Source: Bacteroidales bacterium UBA6828 (GTDB lineage Bacteria; Bacteroidota; Bacteroidia; Bacteroidales; Paludibacteraceae). Taken from it: DNA of 51,282 nt. The stretch spans positions 1-51,282 of the forward strand of contig DKEG01000064.1 in assembly GCA_002452095.1 (NCBI GenBank). Reading direction: 5' to 3'. The notes under the pieces are model-generated. The model was given only the letters and a program-made list of their open reading frames with translations. It was not told the origin of the DNA and made no database searches. The position numbers were made by a program, and so were the translations under genes. Shown here one piece after another: positions 1 through 6,471 of the stretch (the first letter of the stretch is position 1; each line of letters starts with the position of its first letter).

Positions 1-23
1 TTTTGATGCGGTTGCCCTGATCT

Positions 24-160
24 TCAACGGAGAATTAACGTCTGATTAACGGCAATTAACGGAGAACTTCTCCCACCGATTAACGGAGCCTTTTAGTGGA
101 CTTTAACGGTCTTTTAATGGACTTTAATGGAGAAATAATTAACAATCAATCAACGGAGAA
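24..160. repeat. Degenerate ATTAACGGAG repeat array
   Basis: The AT-rich spacer downstream of smpB contains about six to eight variants of (A/T)TTAACGGAG or TTTAACGGT, spaced irregularly by about 10-30 bases. No ORF here looks real. The array could be a tract of degenerate short repeats like those at other gene junctions in this window. The window edge cuts off its left context. Confidence 0.6.
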
Positions 161-165
161 AGCAC

Positions 166-630
166 TTACCGCCCCGCGTTCCGCATCGCACGCTGCAACT
201 CACGCTTGTCGTCCTGCTCCCGCAGCGACTGACGTTTGTCGTAGGTGTGCTTGCCCTGGCAGAGTGCTATCTCCATCTTTGCCAGCCCCCGCTCGTTGAT
301 AAACAGGCGCAGCGGAATGATCGTCTTCCCCGTGTCGCGCGTCAGACGTTCCAACTTGCGCAACTCTTTCTTCTGCAGCAGCAACTTCCGATCCCGCTTC
401 GACTCGTGGTTCGCATAACTCCCGAAACGGTACTCCGCTATGTGCATCTGCTTCACCCATAGTTCGCCGCCCGCGAACTGGCAGTACGTATCCGCCAGCG
501 AGGCCTTGCTCTCGCGGATCGACTTGATCTCCGTGCCGAACAACTCAATACCTGCCACGTAGCGGTCCAGTATCTCGTAGTCGAAACCCGCACGGCGGTT
601 CTTTATGTTTACATCACTCTTCAGTCTCAT
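166..630 (-). CDS. smpB: SsrA-binding protein SmpB
   Basis: SmpB binds tmRNA and delivers it to stalled ribosomes for trans-translation in the cytoplasm. The 154-aa product has the family's usual length and hallmarks: the N-terminal NIKNRRAGFDYEI strand, the GTEIKSIR motif, the central YRFGSYANHESKRDRKLL block, and the basic C-terminal tail KRQSLREQDDKRELQRAM that is disordered off the ribosome. Its start overlaps the end of the upstream CNNM/CBS gene by 17 bases, so the two are probably co-transcribed and translationally coupled. No tmRNA gene was recognised in this window. Confidence 0.97.
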   Translation of the reverse strand: MRLKSDVNIKNRRAGFDYEILDRYVAGIELFGTEIKSIRESKASLADTYCQFAGGELWVKQMHIAEYRFGSYANHESKRDRKLLLQKKELRKLERLTRDTGKTIIPLRLFINERGLAKMEIALCQGKHTYDKRQSLREQDDKRELQRAMRNAGR

Positions 631-1726
631 CTTTCGTCCCTGCCTCTTTCTCCTGACCGCCGGCGGGAGGCAACGGCTTTATCTCCACGCGCTTGTACTT
701 CTTCTGACGCTGCTGCCAACGCTCACGCGCATACTGCTGCATATCGATGATGTCGTCGCTCTCGTCTATGATCTCCAGCCCGAAAATCGTCTCTATGATG
801 TCCTCAAGGGTCAATATCCCCTGGAAGCACCCGTACTCGTCTATCACCAAGGCAATCTGTGATTTCTGCTTGAGCATCGCATCGAAGATCTCCGCCAGAG
901 AACTGCTCTCCTCAAACGACGGCATCGAACGCTTGATCGAACCGAGCGTTACCTGAAAATGATCCTCCGCCAAATCCTCCAATGCATCGTCCCGAAGCAC
1001 ATAACCCGTGATAAACTCCGGTGCATCCTCGTTGTAAACAGGTATACGCGAGAAATGGTCGTACTCGTCCGACTCGTAGTACTCACGCAGCGTCATCGTC
1101 TCCGGGGCTGTCTTCGCTACCACCCGCGGAGTCATCACATCCGATGCCTTGATGCTGTCAAGCCGCATCACGTTGCTGATGATCTTGTTCTCGTCTTTCT
1201 CTATCACACCCTCTTCTTCGCCTACGTTCACCATCGCCAGCACCTCCTCACGAGATACCGTCGCTTCATCACTATTCCGCTTGAAAATACGCGTTATCCA
1301 CTTGATAAACAGCACACAAGGGTACATCACCACCACCAGCACCTGTATCGTACGGGCGGCAAAACCCATCAGCGACTTCCAATAGGTCGTACCGATCGTC
1401 TTCGGGATAATCTCCGAAAATACCAGTATCAATACCGTGGTTATCGCACTCACCAGACCGAACCATTGCGAACCGAAGATGATGTTCGCCTGCTGACCCA
1501 CACCCGCGGCACCTATCGTGTTCGCTATCGTATTGAGCGACAGTATGGCGGCAAGCGGACGCTCCGTCTCCGTCTTGTAACGGCGCATCAGAGCAGCCGG
1601 TTTGTAACCCTCCTCCTCGCGCATCGTGATATAACTCAGCGTGGTGGTCAACAACGTGGATTCCAGCAGAGAACACAGAAATGACACTGTCATCGCAGAC
1701 AGCAAGAATACTATTAATAAGCCCAT
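614..1726 (-). CDS. CNNM/CBS-domain membrane protein (HlyC/CorC-like hemolysin family)
   Basis: This is a 370-aa integral inner-membrane protein. Residues about 1-145 form a DUF21/CNNM transmembrane domain with several hydrophobic helices and the conserved FSEIIPKTIG motif. Residues about 190-325 form a CBS pair (DVMTPR... and IALVIDEYGCFQGILTLEDIIE). A charged tail follows, with no CorC_HlyC domain. Family members are implicated in Mg2+/Co2+ transport or tolerance; the historical name hemolysin is probably misleading. It shares a very short divergent promoter region with the DUF5606 gene and precedes smpB. Confidence 0.9.
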   Translation of the reverse strand: MGLLIVFLLSAMTVSFLCSLLESTLLTTTLSYITMREEEGYKPAALMRRYKTETERPLAAILSLNTIANTIGAAGVGQQANIIFGSQWFGLVSAITTVLILVFSEIIPKTIGTTYWKSLMGFAARTIQVLVVVMYPCVLFIKWITRIFKRNSDEATVSREEVLAMVNVGEEEGVIEKDENKIISNVMRLDSIKASDVMTPRVVAKTAPETMTLREYYESDEYDHFSRIPVYNEDAPEFITGYVLRDDALEDLAEDHFQVTLGSIKRSMPSFEESSSLAEIFDAMLKQKSQIALVIDEYGCFQGILTLEDIIETIFGLEIIDESDDIIDMQQYARERWQQRQKKYKRVEIKPLPPAGGQEKEAGTKDETEE

Positions 1727-1743
1727 AATAAGAATTTAGACCG

Positions 1744-1775
1744 CAAAATTACTACAAAATTTGCATATCTCCAAA
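1744..1775 (-). promoter_or_regulatory. Promoter for CNNM/CBS-smpB operon
   Basis: Read on the minus strand: TTTG (1775-1772), a 20-base spacer, then TAATTTTG (1751-1744), a match to the Bacteroidetes TTTG/TAnnTTTG promoter. It interleaves with the plus-strand promoter of the next gene. Confidence 0.75.
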
Positions 1776-1791
1776 AAAAGCAGTACTTTTG
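1760..1791 (+). promoter_or_regulatory. Promoter for DUF5606 gene
   Basis: TTTG at 1760-1763, a 20-base spacer, and TACTTTTG at 1784-1791 match the Bacteroidetes primary sigma promoter. The leader to the ATG at 1847 is about 50 bases. Confidence 0.8.
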
Positions 1792-1846
1792 CCCAAATTT
1801 CAACTATAAACTCATCAACTTATCAACTCATCAACTATAAAAAACT

Positions 1847-2383
1847 ATGCTCAACAATATCCTCTCCATCACAGGCAAACCCGGTTTGTATAAGTTGGTC
1901 AGCCGCGGCAACAATATGCTCATCGTTGAATCACTCCTCGACGGCAAACGTATGCCTACCTACGCCCGCGACAAGATCGTCGCCCTCAGCGAGGTATCTA
2001 TGTTCACCACCGGCGACGACGTCAGCCTGAGCAGCGTACTGACAAGCGTAGGAGCCAAAGAGAACCTCAAACCCGCTTCTATCGACGCCAAGAAAGCCGA
2101 CAACGATGCGCTCCGTGCGTGGTTCGACTCCGTGCTGCCCGACTGGGACCGCGACCGCGTCTATCCCTCCGACATTCGCAAACTCATCCAGTGGTACAAT
2201 ATCCTCGTCAATGCCGGTATCACCGACTTCACCATCGAGGAGGAATCCGCCTCGGACGAAGCCGCTCCCGTAGAGGCACCCAAAGCCGAGGAGAAGAAAC
2301 CTGCCGCCAAGAAAGCACAGGTCAAAACACAGAAATCCGCAGCCACCTCCGTCAAGACAGGCGTAGGCGCACGCAAAGGTTGA
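1847..2383 (+). CDS. DUF5606-family conserved Bacteroidetes protein
   Basis: This 178-aa cytoplasmic protein begins MLNNILSITGKPGLYKLV, the characteristic opening of the Bacteroidetes DUF5606 family. Residues about 1-140 form the conserved domain, with a second helical part around DKIVALSEVSMFTTG and VYPSDIRKLIQWYNIL. The last 40 residues are Ala/Lys/Glu-rich and look disordered. No biochemical function is known to me. Its stop codon overlaps the TTG start of the Nif3-like gene, suggesting translational coupling. Confidence 0.85.
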   Translation: MLNNILSITGKPGLYKLVSRGNNMLIVESLLDGKRMPTYARDKIVALSEVSMFTTGDDVSLSSVLTSVGAKENLKPASIDAKKADNDALRAWFDSVLPDWDRDRVYPSDIRKLIQWYNILVNAGITDFTIEEESASDEAAPVEAPKAEEKKPAAKKAQVKTQKSAATSVKTGVGARKG

Positions 2384-3153
2384 TCCTAAAGGACATCATC
2401 GATATCATAGAATCTGCGGCTCCCTTGAGTTACCAAGAAAGTTGGGACAACTCGGGTATGCAGGTGGGTAACACAGCGACGGACATCACCGCCGCCCTGC
2501 TGACGACAGACATTACGGAGTCGGTCGTCAGCGAAGCCATTCATAAGGGCTGCAACCTCATCATCAGCCACCATCCCCTCCTTTTTCACCCCCTCAGGCA
2601 TATATGCGGGCTCACCCCGCAGGAACGGTGCGTCTCGCTCGCTATCCGCCACGGTATTGCTATCTATTCGAGCCATACCGCTATGGATTCCGTCCTCCAC
2701 GGCGTCAGCGGACGTATGGCAGACATTCTCGGCGTGCAAGACTATCGCATCCTCGTGCCGGCCGCTCCCGGGGCGGACCACGGTCTCGGCGTCATCGGCT
2801 CGCTACCCGAACCCGGCGCATACACCGCTTTCCTGCAAAGGGTCAAAGACCGTTTCGGGGCAACCGACGTGCGCTACACCGAGCCGAAAGCCGACCCCGT
2901 GCAGCGTATCGCTATGTGCGGCGGCGCGGGAGCAGAGTTCATCGAAGAGGCAATCCGGCAGGGCGCGGACGTCTATCTCACCGCCGACTGCAAATACCAC
3001 GACATGCAAGCCGCCGCAGGACGCATCGGGCTCATCGACATCGATCATTGGGTCAGCGAGCACTTCACCCGCAACATATTCAAAGACCTCCTGCAAGACA
3101 AAGTAACGACCTATATATCAGAGACAGACTGCACCCCGATACATATATTGTAA
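2380..3153 (+). CDS. Nif3-like dinuclear metal centre protein (YbgI/NIF3 family)
   Basis: The product is a 257-aa NIF3 family protein; members form hexameric rings with a two-metal site per subunit, and their physiological role is poorly defined. Visible motifs are PLSYQESWDNSGMQVG near the N-terminus, the metal-binding ISHHPLLFHPL motif, and TADCKYHDM...LIDIDHWVSE near the C-terminus. I place the start at TTG 2380, which overlaps the preceding TGA by two bases and gives (M)ILKDIIDIIE, the expected family N-terminus. The open frame extends further upstream, but those residues are an out-of-frame shadow of DUF5606. It lacks the PII-like insert of longer homologues. Confidence 0.9.
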   Translation: MILKDIIDIIESAAPLSYQESWDNSGMQVGNTATDITAALLTTDITESVVSEAIHKGCNLIISHHPLLFHPLRHICGLTPQERCVSLAIRHGIAIYSSHTAMDSVLHGVSGRMADILGVQDYRILVPAAPGADHGLGVIGSLPEPGAYTAFLQRVKDRFGATDVRYTEPKADPVQRIAMCGGAGAEFIEEAIRQGADVYLTADCKYHDMQAAAGRIGLIDIDHWVSEHFTRNIFKDLLQDKVTTYISETDCTPIHIL

Positions 3154-3215
3154 AAAGCGCAAAAAGCGCGGGGCGTGTTGCCCCGCAAGACAGGTTTTGC
3201 AAGTTTTGTTTTTAC

Positions 3216-3309
3216 TATCTTTGCCGCCGCAGGCGATAAGATTTAAGGCAATTTATAGACAAAAAAGACAAAAGATTTATTTGGATTTCTTGCCGCTTTG
3301 CGGCAAAGG
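3216..3309 (-). repeat. Dispersed ~92-bp repeat, copy C (inverted)
   Basis: The reverse complement of this stretch aligns almost end to end with copies at 22402-22492 and 26596-26688. All begin CCT(T/A)TGCC, form a short GC hairpin (TTGCCGC..GCGGCAA type), continue AAGAAATC(T/C)AA(A/G)TAAAT, contain (C/T)ATAAATTGCC, and end in a G/C-rich GCGG(C/G) segment followed by an A-rich end. It has no ORF and behaves like a small REP/MITE-type intergenic element. Confidence 0.8.
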
Positions 3310-3343
3310 AGTAAACGAACATACATAAAAATCATATACTATT

Positions 3344-4093
3344 ATGGCTACGAAACAAGAACAAGAACTCACCGTAGAGCAGAAACTCAAAGCCCTCTAC
3401 GAACTACAGCAAGTCGATTCGCGCATCGACGAACTCCGCACCCTCGCAGGCGAACTGCCGCAGGAGGTAAAGGACATGGGCGACGAGATCGAAGGTCTCA
3501 AAACACGTCTCCACAACATCGAGGACAGTATCAAAGACTGCGAGACACAGATCTCCGACTACCGCGTCCGCTCTGAGAACGCCAACGCCTCTATCGCACG
3601 CTACAAAGAGCAGCAGAACAGCGTCCGCAACAACCGCGAGTACGACAACCTCAACAAGGAAATCGAGTACCAGCAACTCGACATCGAACTCTGCCAAAAG
3701 AAGATACACAACTACACCGCCGACCTCGAAGCACGACGCGCCGAGAAAGAAAAAACCGTCTCCGACATCGAGGACAAAACCGTTGACCTCAACCAGAAAA
3801 AGAGCGAACTCGACTCTATCCTCGCCGAGACCAAAGCCGAGACCGAAGCGCTTATGATCCGCTCCGCTGAGATCGAGCAGACCATCGACGAGCGTCTCCT
3901 CGCCGCTTTCAAGCGTATCCGCAAGAATGCGCACAACGGTCTGGCAGTCGTCAAGGTAGAGCGCGACAGTTGCGGCGGATGCCACAGCAAGATCCCGGCA
4001 CAGCGACAGATCGACATCCGACAGCGCAAGAAAATCATCGTCTGCGAGTTCTGCGGACGTATCCTCGTCGATCAAGAGATGGGAGAGGAATAG
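3344..4093 (+). CDS. Coiled-coil C4-type zinc ribbon protein
   Basis: The 249-aa protein has a long helical coiled coil at about residues 10-195 and a C-terminal C4 zinc ribbon with Cys210, Cys213, Cys234 and Cys237 (CGGCHSKIPAQ...CEFCGR). This is the layout of the widespread bacterial family annotated as nucleic-acid-binding zinc ribbon protein. The next gene in many Bacteroidetes is also Nif3-like, and the Nif3/zinc-ribbon adjacency seen here fits that conserved pairing. The exact role is unclear. The start ATG follows the repeat copy by 34 bases. Confidence 0.88.
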   Translation: MATKQEQELTVEQKLKALYELQQVDSRIDELRTLAGELPQEVKDMGDEIEGLKTRLHNIEDSIKDCETQISDYRVRSENANASIARYKEQQNSVRNNREYDNLNKEIEYQQLDIELCQKKIHNYTADLEARRAEKEKTVSDIEDKTVDLNQKKSELDSILAETKAETEALMIRSAEIEQTIDERLLAAFKRIRKNAHNGLAVVKVERDSCGGCHSKIPAQRQIDIRQRKKIIVCEFCGRILVDQEMGEE

Positions 4094-4108
4094 AAGTGAG
4101 GAAACCGA

Positions 4109-4145
4109 CCTCCCCAACAGCGTCAGCGCCTCCAAAGGAGGGGCT
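4109..4145. repeat. CTCCAAAGGAG palindromic element, copy 1
   Basis: CCTCCCCA...CCTCCAAAGGAGGGGCT resembles two other copies at about 4217-4244 and 4465-4493. The core CCTCCAAAGGAGG is a perfect palindrome. This copy is extragenic, just after the zinc-ribbon gene stop; the other two lie inside the neighbouring lipoprotein gene. Confidence 0.75.
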
Positions 4146-4162
4146 CGACGGATACGGGCTTC

Positions 4163-4201
4163 CTTAAAGACCTTAAAGACTTTAACGTCCTTACAGACCT
4201 T
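4163..4201. repeat. TTAAAGACC 9-bp repeats
   Basis: Four degenerate units of about 9 bp (TTAAAGACC, TTAAAGACT, TTAACGTCC, TTACAGACC) sit at the left end of the phage-like island. The same family occurs at 5043-5096 and about 6052-6082. Confidence 0.65.
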
Positions 4202-4694
4202 TCCACACTCTGAAAACCCCTCCTTTGGAGGGGGTGGGGAGGTTGTATATTATCCATAGCAGCAGGAGCAAAATCGCTGCTCCGCCTATGTAGGCGAGAC
4301 CTTTTACCGCCCGGGGGACATACCTCTCGGGCGGTAACTGTATCTCTACCTCTCGGTCGCAATAGACGGTATCGGTCTTGGTCACCACCCTGTTGCGATA
4401 CTCGGTATGCCAGTGCGACTCCCCCAACCCCCTCAGAGAGGGGGCTTGCAGATACTCTGAAAGCCCCTCCTTTGGAGGGGGTGGGGAGGTCGCCCCCACA
4501 TACACCACCACGCTGTCCCGCACATAGTGGTACGTGCTATCCTGCCTGAGGCAGTTCGTCCGGGTGGTGGCGGTAGTACTCCTGCCGGATGCGCTCCGCT
4601 TCGAGGTAGCGCATCCGCTCGTGAGCAGGACAAGGCACGCCATACAGAGGAGCAGGAGCCTTCGGGTCGCAAATCTCCAGATAGATCGTTTCAT
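4191..4694 (-). CDS. Spanin-like phage-type lipoprotein with C-terminal membrane segment
   Basis: The 167-aa product has a basic n-region, a hydrophobic core and the lipobox LTSGC (lipidated Cys28). An RDSVVVYV / TEYRNRVVTKTDTVY region follows, then a transmembrane helix at about 133-150. This layout is common in small lipoproteins of Bacteroidetes prophage regions. It starts 158 bases inside the end of the DUF5675 gene in another frame; the start is fixed by the signal peptide. Residues about 70-91 and 151-160 (PPPPKEGL.., APSLRGLG, PTPSKGGV) are encoded by palindromic repeats and look inserted. A role in envelope disruption is inference only. Confidence 0.65.
   Translation of the reverse strand: MKRSIWRFATRRLLLLCMACLVLLTSGCATSKRSASGRSTTATTRTNCLRQDSTYHYVRDSVVVYVGATSPPPPKEGLSEYLQAPSLRGLGESHWHTEYRNRVVTKTDTVYCDREVEIQLPPERYVPRAVKGLAYIGGAAILLLLLWIIYNLPTPSKGGVFRVWKGL
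4217..4244. repeat. CTCCAAAGGAG palindromic element, copy 2 (coding)
   Basis: This inverted copy of the CCTCCCCACCCCCTCCAAAGGAGGGG element lies within the 3' end of the lipoprotein gene and encodes the PTPSKGGV tail after the last membrane helix. Confidence 0.75.
4418..4493. repeat. Two adjacent palindromic elements inside the lipoprotein gene
   Basis: 4418-4447 carries a CCCCCTCAGAGAGGGGG palindrome and 4465-4493 carries a CCTCCTTTGGAGG palindrome, separated by GCAGATACTCTGA-like linker sequence. Both are read in frame as APSLRGLG and PPPPKEGL. They split what looks like a continuous YVRDSVVVYV...TEYRNRV segment. Confidence 0.75.
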
Positions 4695-5025
4695 GCTTTC
4701 TTTGGGCTTGTAAGAGGGTTTCCGTCAGACGCTTTTCTATCTCTCGGCTCGGCACGAGGATACACCCCGCCGAGTGCTCGGGCTTTGTGCCTACGTGGAA
4801 ACGTATCCCCGACCGCCCCGGTACGCTGTTCACTATCGGCAGCAGCCTCTTGAACTTCGGCGACATCGTTACGCTCACCGTGTACCATAGGGCGAGTATT
4901 TCCACGCCGCGCCGTTCCAGCACCTCTGTCCATAGCACACCGTCAAGGTACAGTTCGCCGCGTATGGCATTGCCTTGCGGCTGCTTGCGTATCAGTTTCA
5001 AAATCATAATCAAAATCATTTCCAA
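4537..5025 (-). CDS. DUF5675-family phage-associated protein
   Basis: The 162-aa protein matches the DUF5675 pattern: an N-terminal LKLIRKQ..G.LYLDG strand pair, a YTVSVTMSPKFKRLLPIV segment and the diagnostic IRFHVGTKPEHSAGCILV motif. The conserved His, Asp/Glu and Cys of that motif suggest a hydrolase-like fold related to cell-wall-acting proteins, but no activity is established to my knowledge. Residues after about 125 extend beyond the usual domain and overlap the lipoprotein gene. Starts at 5025 or 5007 are possible because ATGATTTTG is duplicated there. Confidence 0.75.
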   Translation of the reverse strand: MEMILIMILKLIRKQPQGNAIRGELYLDGVLWTEVLERRGVEILALWYTVSVTMSPKFKRLLPIVNSVPGRSGIRFHVGTKPEHSAGCILVPSREIEKRLTETLLQAQRKHETIYLEICDPKAPAPLYGVPCPAHERMRYLEAERIRQEYYRHHPDELPQAG

Positions 5026-5042
5026 TTAGTCTTTGAAAGTCC

Positions 5043-5096
5043 TTAAAGTCCTTAATGACCTTAAAGTCCTTAATGACCTTAAAGTCCTTAAGGTCT
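5043..5096. repeat. TTAAAGTCC/TTAATGACC 9-bp tandem array
   Basis: Six 9-bp units alternate TTAAAGTCC and TTAATGACC, ending TTAAGGTCT. The array fills the gap between the DUF5675 gene and the small membrane protein gene. Related units occur at 4163-4201 and 6052-6082. Confidence 0.85.
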
Positions 5097-5285
5097 TTAT
5101 TTCCGGTACCTGTAGTGGTAATCAATCCCCACGAGGCTCCCTGCAAACGTCAGTATCTCGCCGAAGGCGACCAGCACGCTGCTGTCTATCACCCCGGCAG
5201 GCGGAATACAAATCCCCGCCGTGAGCAATGCACACCCGAAGGTGCACATCGCCACGGCAAGGAGCAACTGCCGGTTAGGCGGCAT
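5097..5285 (-). CDS. Small holin-like membrane protein
   Basis: This 62-aa product starts MPPNRQLLLAVAMC and has two hydrophobic segments, about residues 6-27 and 33-52, separated by PPAGVIDSS, then a basic YHYRYRK tail. Similar short proteins with the (F/I)xPPxGxIDxSVLxAFGE pattern are familiar in Bacteroidetes phage-type gene clusters. The ATG at 5285 overlaps the preceding gene's stop by 11 bases, which decides this start over longer in-frame options. A holin function is suggested only by size, topology and neighbours. Confidence 0.65.
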   Translation of the reverse strand: MPPNRQLLLAVAMCTFGCALLTAGICIPPAGVIDSSVLVAFGEILTFAGSLVGIDYHYRYRK

Positions 5286-5580
5286 ACACTTGCGAGAACA
5301 CATACCCGTACAGCGTCTTGTACTTGCTCTGTTTCTTGAACGCCGCCAGGTCTTGTGCCTGCTTGCTCGCATCTGCCATACGTACGCGGGCGGCACGGAC
5401 GGCGGTGGCGAACTTCTGCTGCGCCTCGGTCTGCGCCTCGGTGGGTGCGGCTACGGTTGCGCTGAAGGTTTGGGTGAACTTGCAACCGGTCTCTTTGCGC
5501 AGCGCAAAGCCCACGGTGTGCGTTTTCTTTACTTTCCCGTGCAATGCCTCAACGGGATAGGAGTAATCTACTTTTGCCAT
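5275..5580 (-). CDS. Small orphan protein, paralogue A of island pair
   Basis: The 101-aa soluble protein begins MAKVDYSYPVEALHGKVKK and ends AAFKKQSKYKTLYGYVFSQVYAA. The next gene encodes a clear paralogue sharing the LHGKV start, an Ala/Thr/Glu-rich helical middle (APTEAQTEAQQKFA) and the KYKTL.GYVFS..YA end. I do not recognise a domain of known function. The start at 5580 is chosen because it aligns with the paralogue's MAK start; an upstream in-frame ATG exists at 5595. Related proteins occur in Bacteroidetes accessory regions as far as I recall. Confidence 0.65.
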   Translation of the reverse strand: MAKVDYSYPVEALHGKVKKTHTVGFALRKETGCKFTQTFSATVAAPTEAQTEAQQKFATAVRAARVRMADASKQAQDLAAFKKQSKYKTLYGYVFSQVYAA

Positions 5581-5624
5581 TTTTTCAATTAACAATTAAC
5601 AATTAACATGCCTTGCGGATCCTA

Positions 5625-5668
5625 TCCTAGATCTTCTAGATCTACTAGTTCTTCTAGTTCTTCTAGTT
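5625..5668. repeat. (A/T)TCTTCTAG 9-bp tandem array
   Basis: About four units of ATCTTCTAG/TTCTTCTAG lie between the two paralogous genes. The reverse complement (CTAGAAGAT) is the unit of the seven-copy array at 8854-8916, upstream of the OPT transporter. Confidence 0.8.
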
Positions 5669-5685
5669 CTACCCGCCTCCGCCCC

Positions 5686-5994
5686 TTACGCGCCCTGAGC
5701 GTACAGTACAGAGAATACATACCCTCTGAGGGTCTTGTAGCGGTTTTGTTTGAGGAACGCCGCCGCGTACTTCGACGCCTCCGTCGGGCTCGCCAGCGCC
5801 GTTTTTACTTTGCCGCTTACGCTTGCGAATTTCGTGCGCATCGCCATCTCGTTTTCGCTCGGAGCACTCGTGCGAGGATTGCATATCTTACCCGTGTAAC
5901 GAGTACCGTTGCGCTCCGCAAAATACACATCGCTGTGACCGCATACTTTCCCGTGCAACGATTGCAGCAAATCCATCGGAACATACTTTGCCAT
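5686..5994 (-). CDS. Small orphan protein, paralogue B of island pair
   Basis: This 102-aa protein (MAKYVPMDLLQSLHGKVCGHSDVYFA...) is the second member of the tandem pair. Compared with paralogue A it keeps LHGKV near the N-terminus, an APSE..MAMRTKFA helix and the C-terminal KQNRYKTLRGYVFSVLYA block, but adds Cys18 and Cys42 in its N-terminal half. The function is unknown. It lies upstream of paralogue A on the same strand, separated by the 9-bp repeat array. The start at 5994 aligns with the MAK start of paralogue A. Confidence 0.65.
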   Translation of the reverse strand: MAKYVPMDLLQSLHGKVCGHSDVYFAERNGTRYTGKICNPRTSAPSENEMAMRTKFASVSGKVKTALASPTEASKYAAAFLKQNRYKTLRGYVFSVLYAQGA

Positions 5995-6048
5995 AAAATA
6001 AAACAATTTGTAAATTAGTAAATTTGTAAATACCTTCTTCGGGGCATA

Positions 6049-6085
6049 TCCTTATTGTCCTTAAAGTCCTTACAGACCTTACTGC
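6049..6085. repeat. CCTTAAAGTCCTTACAGA repeats
   Basis: Three to four 9-bp units (TTATTGTCC, TTAAAGTCC, TTACAGACC) form another copy of the island's TTAAAGTCC family, in the spacer between paralogue B and the 61-aa gene. Confidence 0.65.
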
Positions 6086-6117
6086 CCCTATCCTTCGAAA
6101 GACAATGCAAAGATACA

Positions 6118-6303
6118 TCATTTCCGCCCCTTTTGTTGCGCATAGTGCGCAATCACACGCCGTATATGGCTCTCCGACAGCCAAAACCGTTCCCCCGTCT
6201 CGGCATACGCCCGCATAAACGGCATACCCTCCCGTATCAGTCCGTAATAAGTCTCGCAAATCGCCTTGTTGCGTCGCTCTATCTTATAGGTATCTCTATT
6301 CAT
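6118..6303 (-). CDS. Small basic protein, possible HTH-like
   Basis: The 61-aa protein MNRDTYKIERRNKAICETYY... is rich in Arg, Lys and Tyr. The segment FWLSESHIRRVIAHYAQQ has the rhythm of a helix-turn-helix recognition helix (LSE..IRRVI). It sits between VapE and the paralogous pair on the same strand. I do not recognise the family with certainty; a DNA-binding role is inference. Small proteins of this look occur beside VapE-type genes in Bacteroidetes. Confidence 0.6.
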   Translation of the reverse strand: MNRDTYKIERRNKAICETYYGLIREGMPFMRAYAETGERFWLSESHIRRVIAHYAQQKGRK

Positions 6304-6320
6304 AATTCATAATTAAAAAG

Positions 6321-6353
6321 TCCTGTGGATGTCCTGTGGATGTCCTGTGGATA
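6321..6353. repeat. TCCTGTGGATG 11-bp tandem array (x3)
   Basis: Three units of TCCTGTGGATG lie between the 61-aa gene and vapE. Related GGTGGATGTC-type 11-bp arrays are at 12782-12814 and, inverted, at 20900-20932. Confidence 0.85.
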
Positions 6354-6471
6354 GCCTGTCTCCCCGCGAGCGGGTGAGCGGGTGAGCAGGTACTTTTTCA
6401 AAACTCTATACCTGTGCGTGCGCAGGCGGGTGTGTATATAGTCAAGTTACCGGCTCTACCTGCTCACCTGC

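Noticed and set aside
614..630. Overlap of smpB and the CNNM gene as a sign of misassembly
   Set aside because: Seventeen-base overlaps on one strand are normal for coupled genes, and both products are full length.
3404..4135. 243-aa minus-strand ORF opposite the zinc-ribbon gene
   Set aside because: Low-complexity Leu/Val/Asp-rich translation typical of the complement of a coiled-coil gene; no motifs.
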